Below are positions 18,793 to 28,586 of a stretch of DNA of 33,454 nt, one piece after another; position 1 is the stretch's first letter, and each line of letters begins with the position of its first letter. Under the pieces are notes generated by a model. It saw only the letters and a list, made by a program, of their open reading frames with translations. It had not been told where the DNA came from and did not search any database. A program made the position numbers and the translations under genes. The DNA lies in assembly GCF_002939985.1 (NCBI RefSeq), contig NZ_MDFM01000044.1, forward strand, positions 1 through 33,454. The letters run 5' to 3'. This DNA comes from Xanthomonas hortorum pv. cynarae. GTDB lineage: Bacteria > Pseudomonadota > Gammaproteobacteria > Xanthomonadales > Xanthomonadaceae.

Positions 18793-20168
18793 GCGCTGGG
18801 CGTGCGTCGGTATACGCGCTGCTCTCGCTCATCGCGATGAGCAGCGCTCAATCGTTTGCCGCCGAGCGGGCTGCCGAACCGAATACGCAGGTGCCGGCGG
18901 GCTCCACCCACTATGTCGCCGACGGCTTTCCGGACCGCATCGTCGCCACGCCCGCGCAGGATGCGGCCACTGGCTTCGCAGCGGCCTGGCGTACCGATGC
19001 CAGCGTCAACCAGCCGTGGCTGGAACTGGTCGTCGCCGGCGACTCGCCCGACGTGGGTACGCCGCGCCGCATTCGCGCCAGCACCGCCACGCTGAGCAGC
19101 GAAAACGGCAGCTCGCATCATCACCGCGCCGATATCGATGGGTTGAAGCCGGACACGCTGTACGCCTACCGCGTGCAGGGCAACAGCACCTGGGGCGCAT
19201 GGAATCATTTCCGCACCGCCGCCACGGCCGCCACCCCGCTGACGCTGCTGTATTTCGGCGATACCCAGAACAAGAATCTCAGCCTGGTCTCGCGGGTGAT
19301 CCGCCAGGCCTGGCGCAGCGCACCGGACGCGCGGCTGGCACTGTTCGCCGGCGATCTGGTCAGCGGCAAGGACGGCCAGGACGACAACGAATGGGCTGAG
19401 TGGTTCGAAGCCGGGCGCTGGTTGCTGGAAGGTACCGCGGTAGCGCCGGCACCGGGCAATCACGAGTATCACGAAGAAGGCGAGGACACCCCGCAGGCGA
19501 CGCGCACGCTCGGCAGCCATTGGCCGGTGACCTTCGCCTTGCCGCGCAACGGGCCGTCGGCGACCGCGCGCACCAGCTACTGGTTCGACTACCAGGGCGT
19601 GCGCATCGCCGTGCTCGACGGTACCTCCGTGCTGGATCTGGGCACCGGCCCGGCGCAGGCGCAGTGGCTGGACACCGTATTGGCCGACAATCCGCATCCG
19701 TGGTCGATCGTGCTGATCCATCAGCCGTTCTTCTCGCCGCGCGCCGATCGCGAGAACGAAAAGCTGGTCGAGCAGGTGCTGCCGGTGATCCGTCGCCACA
19801 AGGTCGATCTGGTGCTGCAGGGCCACGACCACACCTACGGCCGTCGCGGCGATGAGGCCGGGCAGGCGACGCCGGTGTTCGTGGTGTCGGTGGCCGGACC
19901 AAAGCAGTACCGGCTGTCGGACATGGCTCGCAAGACCATGCGCCCGGTCGGCGAAGACACCCAGCTGTATCAGGTGCTTCGCATTGACAACCAGAAGTTG
20001 CTCTACGAGTCGCGCACCGCCACCGGACGTCTCTACGATGCTTTCGAGCTCAAGCGCGATACGACCGGGGCCAAGCGTTTGATCGAACACGAAGCAGGAC
20101 GCATCGCCCGACGTGACTGCCCGCGCAGCGCAACGCTCAAGGGACGGGCCGATCGCTGCTGGGAATGA
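18789..20168 (+). CDS. Secreted purple-acid-phosphatase-like metallophosphoesterase
   Basis: A 459-residue exported enzyme with signal MSAGRASVYALLSLIAMSSA-QSFAA. Residues about 40-150 look like the fibronectin-III-type N-terminal domain of purple acid phosphatases (RIVATPAQDAATGFAAAWRT ... DTLYAYRVQG). The dimetal catalytic domain follows with all five blocks: LYFGDTQNKN, LFAGDLVSGKDG, APGNHEYHEEG, VLIHQPFF and LQGHDHTYGR. It should release phosphate from monoesters, plausibly finishing what the phytase-like protein begins. It overlaps the upstream gene by four bases (ATGA) and is the last gene of the operon. The short C-terminal extension contains two cysteines (RRDCPRS and RCWE). Confidence 0.92.
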   Translation: MSAGRASVYALLSLIAMSSAQSFAAERAAEPNTQVPAGSTHYVADGFPDRIVATPAQDAATGFAAAWRTDASVNQPWLELVVAGDSPDVGTPRRIRASTATLSSENGSSHHHRADIDGLKPDTLYAYRVQGNSTWGAWNHFRTAATAATPLTLLYFGDTQNKNLSLVSRVIRQAWRSAPDARLALFAGDLVSGKDGQDDNEWAEWFEAGRWLLEGTAVAPAPGNHEYHEEGEDTPQATRTLGSHWPVTFALPRNGPSATARTSYWFDYQGVRIAVLDGTSVLDLGTGPAQAQWLDTVLADNPHPWSIVLIHQPFFSPRADRENEKLVEQVLPVIRRHKVDLVLQGHDHTYGRRGDEAGQATPVFVVSVAGPKQYRLSDMARKTMRPVGEDTQLYQVLRIDNQKLLYESRTATGRLYDAFELKRDTTGAKRLIEHEAGRIARRDCPRSATLKGRADRCWE

Positions 20169-20287
20169 TGTTGCTGTGAAGAAATCGAAATAGTTGGGGC
20201 GGATCGGCGTACCGTGTTAGGGAGATGTGAGGAAACTTCGCTGATGCATTGATTTTTCCAATGGTTACCTCGTATGCCAATTGGAAA

Positions 20288-20305
20288 GTGTGAGTTACGT
20301 CACAC
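20288..20305 (+). promoter_or_regulatory. Clp/CRP-type binding site
   Basis: GTGTGA-GTTACG-TCACAC is a perfect TGTGA-N6-TCACA palindrome with one more matching base pair on each side. It lies 106 bases before the glycosyltransferase start in an AT-rich stretch and is followed by an A-run. In Xanthomonas the CRP homologue Clp, whose binding is relieved or blocked by cyclic di-GMP, recognises this consensus. Regulation of the downstream gene is inferred. Confidence 0.75.
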
Positions 20306-20410
20306 AAAAAATGGGCATAGGGTGTGGTTAGCCGGATCTCCATCCGGGTAGCCGGTGGCAAGACGGTGCTGGATGGAGGTGTTGGTGCCCCCAGCCCCCG
20401 AGAAACCACC

Positions 20411-21118
20411 ATGATTCCCCATGTGTTTCATCTGACCGCGCCGACCAAGCAATTGCAGTGGGAAGAACGCAGGATCCAGGCCCGTCTGCAGCGGCTCTTG
20501 CCGGACTGGGTCTGCTACGTCTGGGATGATGCGGACAATTCGGAACTGATGCGTCGCGCGTTCCCGGAATTCGCCGACCGTTACGAGGCGATCCGCTTCG
20601 GCGTGATGAAGGCCGACATCGCCCGCTGCGCCTATATGCACGCGCACGGCGGCTTTTATTTCGACACCGACTACAAGCTGCTGCAGCCGCTTGGCGCCGA
20701 CCTGTTGGTACAGCAATGCGTGCTGCCGATCGAAGATGGCGCACTAGGCAACGATCAGTTCAAGATCGGCAATGCCGTATTTGGTTCCCAGGCAGGGCAT
20801 CCTTTGTGGCGCGCCTTTATCGAGCACATCTTCAGTGTGCATGCGCCGGAGACGCTGGAAGATCACCGGCAGATTCCGATGATCTCCGGCCCGCGCGGGC
20901 TGACGCGCTTCTACAACGCATATGGCGAGCAGTTCTCCGGCATCGTGTTCCCGCCGCGCGATGCATTCCATCCGGATCGCACCTGGTTCGGGCTCGGCCA
21001 CCGCGGCGGCAAGATCGCCGTCGGCTCGCATCTGTGCTGGGCATCGTGGCGCGGCAAGTCGACGCGCCGGGCGGTGACCAATTACCTGCGTCGCAAGCTG
21101 AGCGCGGTGCCGATCTGA
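20411..21118 (+). CDS. Glycosyltransferase of the capsular/mannosyl-transfer type
   Basis: A 235-residue cytoplasmic glycosyltransferase of the DXD-sugar-binding (Gly_transf_sug/Och1-like) family. It starts IPHVFHLTAPTKQLQ (IPK-IH-W-like entry), has RFGVMKADIARCAYMHAHGG and the metal/nucleotide-sugar motif FYFDTDYKLL, then AVFGSQAGHPLWRAFIEHI and MISGPRGLTRFYNAY as in the family. A basic tail (RRAVTNYLRRKL) may touch the membrane. The acceptor is unknown. It stands alone; a Clp-type box upstream suggests co-regulation with polysaccharide and virulence functions (inference). The ribosome site before ATG 20411 is weak. Confidence 0.88.
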   Translation: MIPHVFHLTAPTKQLQWEERRIQARLQRLLPDWVCYVWDDADNSELMRRAFPEFADRYEAIRFGVMKADIARCAYMHAHGGFYFDTDYKLLQPLGADLLVQQCVLPIEDGALGNDQFKIGNAVFGSQAGHPLWRAFIEHIFSVHAPETLEDHRQIPMISGPRGLTRFYNAYGEQFSGIVFPPRDAFHPDRTWFGLGHRGGKIAVGSHLCWASWRGKSTRRAVTNYLRRKLSAVPI

Positions 21119-21223
21119 TTGCTGCCGGTCGCCATGCAGATCTGTCGAACGGATCCGCATGGCGGCACTGAGGTGATTCCCGCTGCGGCAGTCAACGCAA
21201 CTTTTTGTGCGGTTCACGCTGGT

Positions 21224-21249
21224 GAAGGGCGCTTGCGCAAGCGCCCTTC
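21224..21249. terminator. Hairpin between convergent genes, probable bidirectional terminator
   Basis: A perfect 26-base palindrome (GAAGGGCGCTTG, centre CG, complement) sits 105 bases after the glycosyltransferase stop and 92 bases after the aminotransferase stop on the other strand. There is no T-tract on either side, so termination is inferred from position and stem strength. Confidence 0.55.
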
Positions 21250-21340
21250 GCATCGTGCTTGCTATGTCACAAATCTCGCGCCGTCAGCGCGGCAGCCCAC
21301 AGGACTTCCGAGTTTCAGGCGTTGAGAGAGATGTGCAGCT

Positions 21341-22837
21341 TCAGGCGGCCTCGGCCTGTACCTGGCGCGGGCCTTCCTTGAGCGCACGGGCGATCAATCC
21401 GACCAATAGATCGAGCTCGTCTTCGTCCATGGCGAAGTGCGGCGTGAAGCGCAACGAATTCTCGCCGCCATGGATCACGTTGACGCCGCGGTGGCGCAGC
21501 CATTCCTCGGTGGACCCGGCGCCATAACACTTGAACTGCGGTGCCAGCTCGCAGGAAAACAGCAAGCCGGTGCCCTGCACCTTGGTGATCAAGCCGCCCA
21601 ACTCGGACTGCAAGGCTTCCAGCTTGGCGATCGCCTGCGCACCGCGGCTACGGATGTTGGCGCGCACCTGCGGAGTGAACAACGCCAGCGTGGCGCAGGC
21701 CACATCGAGCGCACGCGGATTGGTGGTCATGGTGTTGCCATAGGTGCCCTTGCGATACACCTGCGCGGCGTGTTCGGTCACGGCCAGCACCGAGAGCGGG
21801 TATTGCGCGGCGTTGAGCGCCTTGGAATAGGTCTCCAGATCCGGCGGGTCGAGCTGCTCGAAGCCGGGGTAATCCACCACCGACAGCACGCCGTGCGCAC
21901 GCAGGCCGGCCTGGATCGAATCCACCAGCAGCAGGCTGCCGTGCAGGCGGGTCAGCTCGCGCGCAGCGGCATAGAACGCGGCCGGTAATGCGCGGCCCGG
22001 GTCGCCTTCGCCCATCACCGGCTCGAGGAACACCGCCTCGATAAACCAGTGATTGCGCGCGGCCTCCTCGAAGGCGCGCTGCAGCGCCGCCACGTCGTAC
22101 GGCGCGATCGCGATCACCGAGTCTTCGTCGCGGTAACTGGCCAGGTACTTGGTGTAGGTCTTGCGGCTGGAATCGGAATACAGGCCGGGGCGGTCGGTGC
22201 GGCCATGGAAGCTGCCCTTGACCACCACGCGCTTGATGGTGGCACCGGCGTGGCGCGCGCCCGGGTCGGTGTGCAGCTTGGCGTTGGTGTCGACGATGCG
22301 TGCGGCCAGGCCGACCGCTTCGGAACCGGAGTTGAGACACATGAAGCGCGCAAACGGACAGCCGCCACGGGTATGCCCGATCTCCGCGCGCAGGGCGCGG
22401 TCGAGCCGGCGCTGCGCCAGGCTGGGCGTCATCACGTTGGCCATCACCTGCGGGCGTGCCATGGCCTCGAGTACCGGCGCGGGCGTGTGGCCGAAGCCGA
22501 GCATGCCGTAGCCGCCGGCGTCGTACAGCACCGCACCCTTGAGCGTGATCACCCACGGGCCGCGCGCGGCCAGCGCTACGTACGGGGTCACCGCATCGTC
22601 GGCATAGAAATTGATGAAGCCGTCCTGCACCGCGCCGATCTGCGCGTCTTCGTCCAGGTCCAGCAGGTCGGCGGCCTCGGCGCGCACCAGCGCGTATTCG
22701 GCGGCGGCCGCATTGATGGCCTGGGCGAGATCGTCGTGGGTGCTGGCCAGGCGCACGATGCTGGCATCGTCCAGACCATCGGTCAGGCGGCGGCCGGCAT
22801 GGGCCCGCAGCGGGGCGAGTGGGGCGAGGACGGACAT
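21341..22837 (-). CDS. Class III PLP-dependent aminotransferase
   Basis: A 498-residue fold-type I aminotransferase. The cofactor site is visible: CLNSGSEAVGLAARI (phosphate loop), VVVKGSFHGRTDRPGLYSDS, the Asp of LLVDSIQAGLRAHG, the Schiff-base lysine Lys339 in ETYSKALNAAQYPLSV, and KGTYGNTMTTNPRAL. The K-AL-AAQYPLSV context and an N-terminal extension of about 100 residues differ from ArgD and GabT. Together with the divergent Lrp-type gene they bring lysine epsilon-aminotransferase-like enzymes to mind, but the substrate cannot be read from the sequence. The ribosome site TAGGAG is strong and well spaced. It is monocistronic. Confidence 0.88.
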   Translation of the reverse strand: MSVLAPLAPLRAHAGRRLTDGLDDASIVRLASTHDDLAQAINAAAAEYALVRAEAADLLDLDEDAQIGAVQDGFINFYADDAVTPYVALAARGPWVITLKGAVLYDAGGYGMLGFGHTPAPVLEAMARPQVMANVMTPSLAQRRLDRALRAEIGHTRGGCPFARFMCLNSGSEAVGLAARIVDTNAKLHTDPGARHAGATIKRVVVKGSFHGRTDRPGLYSDSSRKTYTKYLASYRDEDSVIAIAPYDVAALQRAFEEAARNHWFIEAVFLEPVMGEGDPGRALPAAFYAAARELTRLHGSLLLVDSIQAGLRAHGVLSVVDYPGFEQLDPPDLETYSKALNAAQYPLSVLAVTEHAAQVYRKGTYGNTMTTNPRALDVACATLALFTPQVRANIRSRGAQAIAKLEALQSELGGLITKVQGTGLLFSCELAPQFKCYGAGSTEEWLRHRGVNVIHGGENSLRFTPHFAMDEDELDLLVGLIARALKEGPRQVQAEAA

Positions 22838-22927
22838 GGCGCATCTCCTACAAGGTGGCGTTCCCTTTCTATTATCGGCAGAAGATCGGCGTTTGGCAGC
22901 GTGAATCCGGGCAGGAAGTCAGGTATT

Positions 22928-22944
22928 TTCGTCGAATCGACGAA
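22928..22944. promoter_or_regulatory. Palindromic operator between the aminotransferase and regulator genes
   Basis: TTCGTCGA-A-TCGACGAA is a perfect 8-bp inverted repeat in the 121-bp divergent promoter region, 14 bases before the regulator start. Lrp/AsnC proteins bind such dyads, so autoregulation plus control of the aminotransferase is likely (inference). A related sequence, TTGTCGACGAA, recurs at 23367-23377 inside the end of the regulator gene. Confidence 0.65.
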
Positions 22945-22958
22945 CCATTTGGGCAAAA

Positions 22959-23390
22959 GTGAAAATCACTCCCTCCGACGAACGCCTGCTGTCGCTGTTG
23001 CGCGAGGACGCGCGCGCCTCCACCGCGCAGATCGCGCGCCGGCTCGGGCTGTCGCGCACCACCGTGCAAAGCCGCATCGAAAAACTCGAACGCGACGGCG
23101 TGATCAGCGGCTATACCGTGCGCACCCACGACGCCTACGAGCAGGGCCGCATCCGCGCGCACATCCTGATCACCGTGCTGCCCAAGAAGATGCCGGCCGT
23201 GGTCAAGGCGCTGCGCGACATCCCCGAGGTACGCCTGCTGCACTCGGTCAGCGGCGCCTACGACCTGATCGCCCTGGGCGTGGTCGGCGGCGTCAACGAA
23301 ATGGACGTGCTTACCGACGCCATCGGCGCGATCGATGGCGTGGAGCGCACGACGACGTCGATCATTTTGTCGACGAAGTTTGAGCGGTGA
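22959..23390 (+). CDS. Lrp/AsnC-family transcriptional regulator
   Basis: A 143-residue regulator. The N-terminal winged helix-turn-helix (about residues 5-55) reads DERLLSLLREDARASTAQIA ... LGLSRTTVQSRIEKLERDGVI. The C-terminal RAM/ligand domain (about 65-140) has AHILITVLPKKMPAVVKALRDIPEVRLLHSVSGAYDLIALG, the typical beta-alpha-beta amino-acid sensor. Translation begins at GTG 22959 and gives the family length. It is divergent from the aminotransferase gene, the usual arrangement of an Lrp-type local regulator and its amino-acid catabolic target. The inducing amino acid is unknown. Confidence 0.93.
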   Translation: MKITPSDERLLSLLREDARASTAQIARRLGLSRTTVQSRIEKLERDGVISGYTVRTHDAYEQGRIRAHILITVLPKKMPAVVKALRDIPEVRLLHSVSGAYDLIALGVVGGVNEMDVLTDAIGAIDGVERTTTSIILSTKFER

Positions 23391-23396
23391 GGGGCT

Positions 23397-23438
23397 GGGA
23401 ATCGGGAGTGGGGAATCGGGAGTGGGGAATCGGGAATC
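23397..23438. repeat. Three 14-bp minisatellite units (GGGAATCGGGAGTG)
   Basis: The unit occurs three times in tandem starting seven bases after the regulator stop; the third copy ends GGGAATC. The same sequence family appears on both sides of the queA-tgt junction. I know this repeat as frequent in Xanthomonas intergenic DNA. Confidence 0.8.
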
Positions 23439-23467
23439 GTAAGAGCCATGATTCGCGAGCTAGCAAG

Positions 23468-23594
23468 CCCCTCTCCCCCGGGAGAGGGGTTGGGGTGAGG
23501 GTACGGGGCGAAGCCTCTGCAATATTTGAGCGCATTATGCTTCGCCCGTACCCTCATCCGGCGCTGCGCGCCACCTTCTCCCGATGGGAGAAGG
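23468..23594. repeat. Palindromic intergenic repeat, copy B (inverted)
   Basis: This is the reverse-oriented relative of the element at 14152-14261. It opens with CCCCTCTCCC...GGAGAGGGG, closes with CTTCTCCC-GAT-GGGAGAAG, and has a long inner inverted repeat, TGAGGGTACGGGGCGAAGC (23496-23514) against 23539-23556, with a single bulged base. The remaining interval up to queA (23595-23708) shows nothing further. Confidence 0.78.
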
Positions 23595-24747
23595 ATCTGC
23601 TACCTCCGCGATCTCCGCAGGTCTTGTTTCCCTGGAGGAAAAGGCTGCCAAACCTGCCTCAGCATGTCCCGCTAAACTAGCGCCCCCAAACCGCTGTACC
23701 GCCACGCCTTGAAGAAGTCCGATTTCCATTACGACCTACCCGACGAGCTGATCGCCCAGGCGCCGCTGGCCGAGCGTGCTGCCAGCCGCTTGCTGGTGGT
23801 GCCGCCGTCGCCGCAGGCGCTGGTCGACCGCCAGGTGCGCGATCTGCCCGAGCTGCTGCAGCCGGGCGATCTGCTGATCTTCAACGACACCCGGGTGATC
23901 CCGGCGCGCTTGTTCGGGCAGAAGGCCAGTGGCGGGCGGGTGGAGATCCTGATCGAGCGCCTGCTCGGCGAGCGCGAGGCGCGCGTGCAGATCGGCGCCA
24001 GCAAGTCGCCCAAGGCCGGCAGCCTGATCGCGCTCGATGCCGGTGGGCAGGCCGAAGTGCTGGGCCGCGATGGCGAGTTCTATCTGCTGCGTTTCGATAT
24101 CCCCGCACCTTTGGAGCAGTGGTTGCCGGAGGCCGGACAGCTGCCGCTACCGCCGTACATCCGCCGCGAGCCGGGTGTGGAAGACCGCGAGCGCTACCAG
24201 ACGGTGTTCGCGCGTGAAGTCGGCGCGGTCGCCGCGCCCACCGCCGGCCTGCATTTCGACGAGGCGCTGCTGGCGCAGTTACGCGAGCGCGGGGTGGAGT
24301 TCGGCCATGTCACCTTGCATGTCGGCGCCGGTACCTTCCAACCGGTGCGCGTGGATGCGCTGGACAAGCACGTGATGCACACCGAGTGGCTCAACGTCGG
24401 TGCCGCGCTGGTCGAGCAGGTGCGGCGCACGCGCGCACGCGGCGGCCGCGTCATTGCGGTGGGAACCACGGTGGTGCGCTCGCTGGAAAGCGCCTGGCGT
24501 AAAACCGATGCCGCACCCGATGGCGAACTGCTGCCATTCGCCGGCGAAACCCAGATCTTCATCCTGCCCGGCTACCGCATCCGCAGCGTCGATGCGATGG
24601 TCACCAACTTTCATCTGCCCGAAAGCACACTGCTGATGATGGTCTCGGCCTTCGCCGGCCGCGAACGCATCTTCGCCGCCTATCAACACGCCATCGCGCA
24701 GCGCTATCGCTTCTTTTCGTACGGCGATGCGATGTTGCTGTGGGGCA

Positions 24748-26006
<1,259 letters not shown>

Positions 26007-26012
26007 AACCGT

Positions 26013-26036
26013 CCGTCCGCGCCCTTGCGCGGACGG
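26013..26036 (+). terminator. GC-rich hairpin after tgt
   Basis: A 10-bp perfect stem (CCGTCCGCGC, loop CCTT, complement) starts seven bases after the tgt stop. It is followed by TTGGG, not a T-tract, so it may attenuate, stabilise or process the message rather than end it. yajC follows 102 bases later. Confidence 0.5.
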
Positions 26037-26137
26037 TTGGGAACCCGCATGGCATAATTCCCGGCTGTTCCGCTTCGGCGGTACCTGAATAGCGAGCGGG
26101 CCGCTTGGCGCGCTGGCACCAAACTAGGATGCATTGA

Positions 26138-26491
26138 ATGAATCTGCTCGATTTCCTGATCCCCGTCGCCCAGGCGCAGGCCACCGGTGGCGCGCCGGCC
26201 GCCGGCCCGATGGGAAGCCTGTCCACCTTCGCGTTGCCGATCATCCTGATCGCGGTCATGTATTTTTTGATGATCCGCCCGCAGATGAAGCGCCAGAAAG
26301 AACACAAGTCGCTGCTGGAGAAGCTCTCACGCGGCGATGAAGTGATCACCTCCGGCGGCGTTGCCGGCGTGATCAGCGACATCGGCGACAACTTCATCAC
26401 CGTGGAAGTGGCCGACAACGTGCGTATCCGCGTGCAGAAGAGTGCCGTGGGTCATGTGCTGCCCAAGGGCACGCTGAAGTCGGCCAGCTAA
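26138..26491 (+). CDS. yajC: Preprotein translocase subunit YajC
   Basis: A 117-residue inner-membrane accessory protein of the SecDF-YajC complex. A single transmembrane helix (LSTFALPIILIAVMYFLMI, about residues 25-45) is followed by the family motif RPQMKRQKEHKSLLEKLSRGDEVITSGG and a short cytoplasmic beta domain (GDNFITVEVADNVRIRVQKSAV). The N-terminal leader rich in Ala/Pro/Gly (PVAQAQATGGAPAAG) is longer than in E. coli. It is co-oriented with tgt and secD; a repeat element fills the gap before secD. Confidence 0.96.
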   Translation: MNLLDFLIPVAQAQATGGAPAAGPMGSLSTFALPIILIAVMYFLMIRPQMKRQKEHKSLLEKLSRGDEVITSGGVAGVISDIGDNFITVEVADNVRIRVQKSAVGHVLPKGTLKSAS

Positions 26492-26508
26492 GAGCGGCTC
26501 CAAAACTA

Positions 26509-26613
26509 CTGCGCGCACCGTCAGGCGGGCGCAGTCGGCGCCGGGAACCGGAGGGTCGCAATACTCCCGTCCCGGCAACGCCCGCATCCACCTGACGACC
26601 GCTCGCGACCTTG
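26509..26613. repeat. ~110-bp dispersed intergenic element, copy 2
   Basis: This is the partner of 12017-12127. It starts CTGCGCGCACCGTCAGGCGG and ends with CCACCTGACGACCGCTCGC. Its own ends are imperfect inverted repeats (GTCAGGCGG against GTCAGGTGG read from the other strand). It occupies the whole spacer between yajC and the secD leader. Confidence 0.6.
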
Positions 26614-26682
26614 TGTTGGCCGCTTGAAGTCGTTCTCACTGCTAGGCGCGTCGCCGGGATGGTGTCGCGCGGGACTGTCGCA

Positions 26683-28527
26683 ATGCTCGAATTTCCTCGC
26701 TGGAAGTATTTCCTGATCCTGCTGGTGCTGGCGGTCAGCGCGCTGTACGCGTTGCCCAACATCTACCAGAAAGACCCGTCCGTGCAGATCACCGCCAGCC
26801 GCGGTGCCCAACTCGACGACGCATTGCGTAGCCGCATCGACGCCGACCTCAAGAGCGCCGGCATCACCCCCAAGGCCGTCACCAAGGAAGGCGAGAGCCT
26901 GATGGTGCGTCTGCCCAACCTGCAGGCACAGACCCGCGCCAACGATGTGCTGCGCCAGCAACTGGGCGAGAACTACACGGTGGCGCTGAACCTGGCCTCG
27001 ACCGTGCCGGACTGGCTGGCCAAGCTGGGCGGCCGGCCGATGGTGCTGGGTCTGGACCTGGTCGGCGGCGTGCATTTCGCCATGCAGGTGGATCAGAAGG
27101 CCGCGCTGGAAAAGCGCCTGGACGGCTTTGCCGAAGACATCCGCACCACCTTGCGCGATGGCCGTATCGCTTATCGCTCGGTCGAGCGTCGTGGCGACAA
27201 CAGCATCCAGGTCAGCCTGAGCGAGGGCGCCAGCGCCGATGCCGCGCGTACCGCGCTGGCCAAGGCGCAGCCGACGCTGACCTATGACGTCAGTGGCCAG
27301 AACATCGCAGTGAAGGTCCCCGAGGCCGAACTCAAGCAGATCGCCAGCGGCGCGATCGAACAGAACCTCACCACCTTGCGCAATCGTGTCAACGCGCTGG
27401 GCGTGTCCGAACCGACCATCCAGCGCCAGGGCGAAGACCGCATCGTGGTCGAATTGCCGGGCTTGCAGGACACCGCCGAGGCCAAGCGCCTGATCGGTGC
27501 CACCGCCTCGCTGGAATTCCGTGCGGTGGTCGAAGGCAATGCCGAAGATGCCGTGCGCAGCGGCACCATTCCGCCGGAAGCCAAGGTCTACCGTCTGCGC
27601 GACAGCAATGCACCGGTGTTGCTCAACAAGCGCGCGCTGGTGACTGGTGATCAGATGGTCAGTGCCAGCGTCAGCAACGACCAGAACGGCATGCCGGCGG
27701 TGGCGGTGACGCTCAACAACGTCGCCGGCCAGCGCATGCTCGACTACACCAGCGCCAATGTCGGCAAGCTGATGTCGGTGGTCTACATCGAGCGCATTCC
27801 CACCGTGACCATGGTCGACGGCAAGGAAGTGCGCAGCGTGCGGGTCAAGGAAGAAGCGCTGTCGCCGACCCGCATCGCCGGCGTGTTCGGCAAGAATTTC
27901 CAGACCACCGGTCTGGAAAAGACCGAAGCCGAGAACCTGGCCAAACTGCTGAAATCCGGCTCACTGGCCGCGCAGATGGATTTCGTCGAGGAATACGTGA
28001 TTGGCCCGAGCCTGGGTGCGGAGAACGTGGAGCGCGGCGTCACTGCGGTGGTGTTCTCGTTCGTGTTCACCCTGGTGTTCTTCACCATTTACTACCGCAT
28101 GTTCGGCGCGATCACCTCGGTGGCGCTGCTATTCAACCTGCTGATCGTGATTGCGGTGATGTCGCTGTTCGGCGCCACCATGACGTTGCCGGGCTTTGCT
28201 GGTCTGGCCTTGTCGGTCGGTCTGTCGGTGGACGCCAACGTGCTGATCAACGAGCGTATCCGAGAAGAGTTACGTCTCGGCGTGCCGCCCAAGTCGGCGA
28301 TCGTTGCCGGCTACGAGAAGGCCGGCGGCACCATCCTCGACGCCAACCTGACCGGGTTGATCGTCGGCGTGGCGCTGTATGCGTTCGGTACCGGCCCGCT
28401 GAAGGGTTTCGCGCTGACCATGATCATCGGTATTTTCGCCTCGATGTTCACTGCGATCACCGTATCGCGCGCGCTGGCGGTGCTGATCTATGGCAGCCGC
28501 AAGAAGCTGAAGTCTGTCGCTATTTAA
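26683..28527 (+). CDS. secD: Protein translocase subunit SecD
   Basis: A 614-residue inner-membrane protein that uses the proton gradient to help release exported proteins. The first membrane helix (YFLILLVLAVSALYALPNIY) leads to a large periplasmic P1 domain with LGLDLVGGVHFAMQVD (the D1 motif), NRVNALGVSEPTIQRQGEDRIVVELPG and DFVEEYVIGPSLGAENVERG. Five more helices form the RND-type core, including GLALSVGLSVDANVLINERIREEL (D4, with the functional Asp) and IVAGYEKAGGTILDANLT (D5/D6). I chose ATG 26683 because the protein then opens MLEFPRWKYF; the frame is open back to 26611, but that stretch overlaps a repeat. Confidence 0.97.
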   Translation: MLEFPRWKYFLILLVLAVSALYALPNIYQKDPSVQITASRGAQLDDALRSRIDADLKSAGITPKAVTKEGESLMVRLPNLQAQTRANDVLRQQLGENYTVALNLASTVPDWLAKLGGRPMVLGLDLVGGVHFAMQVDQKAALEKRLDGFAEDIRTTLRDGRIAYRSVERRGDNSIQVSLSEGASADAARTALAKAQPTLTYDVSGQNIAVKVPEAELKQIASGAIEQNLTTLRNRVNALGVSEPTIQRQGEDRIVVELPGLQDTAEAKRLIGATASLEFRAVVEGNAEDAVRSGTIPPEAKVYRLRDSNAPVLLNKRALVTGDQMVSASVSNDQNGMPAVAVTLNNVAGQRMLDYTSANVGKLMSVVYIERIPTVTMVDGKEVRSVRVKEEALSPTRIAGVFGKNFQTTGLEKTEAENLAKLLKSGSLAAQMDFVEEYVIGPSLGAENVERGVTAVVFSFVFTLVFFTIYYRMFGAITSVALLFNLLIVIAVMSLFGATMTLPGFAGLALSVGLSVDANVLINERIREELRLGVPPKSAIVAGYEKAGGTILDANLTGLIVGVALYAFGTGPLKGFALTMIIGIFASMFTAITVSRALAVLIYGSRKKLKSVAI

Positions 28528-28544
28528 TGCGAGTCCCTCGCAAG

Positions 28545-28572
28545 AGCCCGCACATCCATGTGCGGACTTTTT
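28545..28572 (+). terminator. Terminator-like hairpin between secD and secF
   Basis: CCGCACAT-CC-ATGTGCGG (28548-28565), extended by two flanking pairs across one mismatch, is followed by five Ts. It has the form of an intrinsic terminator but lies inside an operon, 20 bases after secD and directly before the secF ribosome site (AGGAAG). Partial termination or mRNA processing could set the secD:secF ratio (inference). Confidence 0.6.
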
Positions 28573-28586
28573 AGGAAGATCTTTCA

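Noticed and set aside
18705..20090. Minus-strand frame of 461 codons opposite the phosphatase gene
   Set aside because: The opposite strand encodes all five metallophosphatase motifs; the shadow has no recognisable domain.
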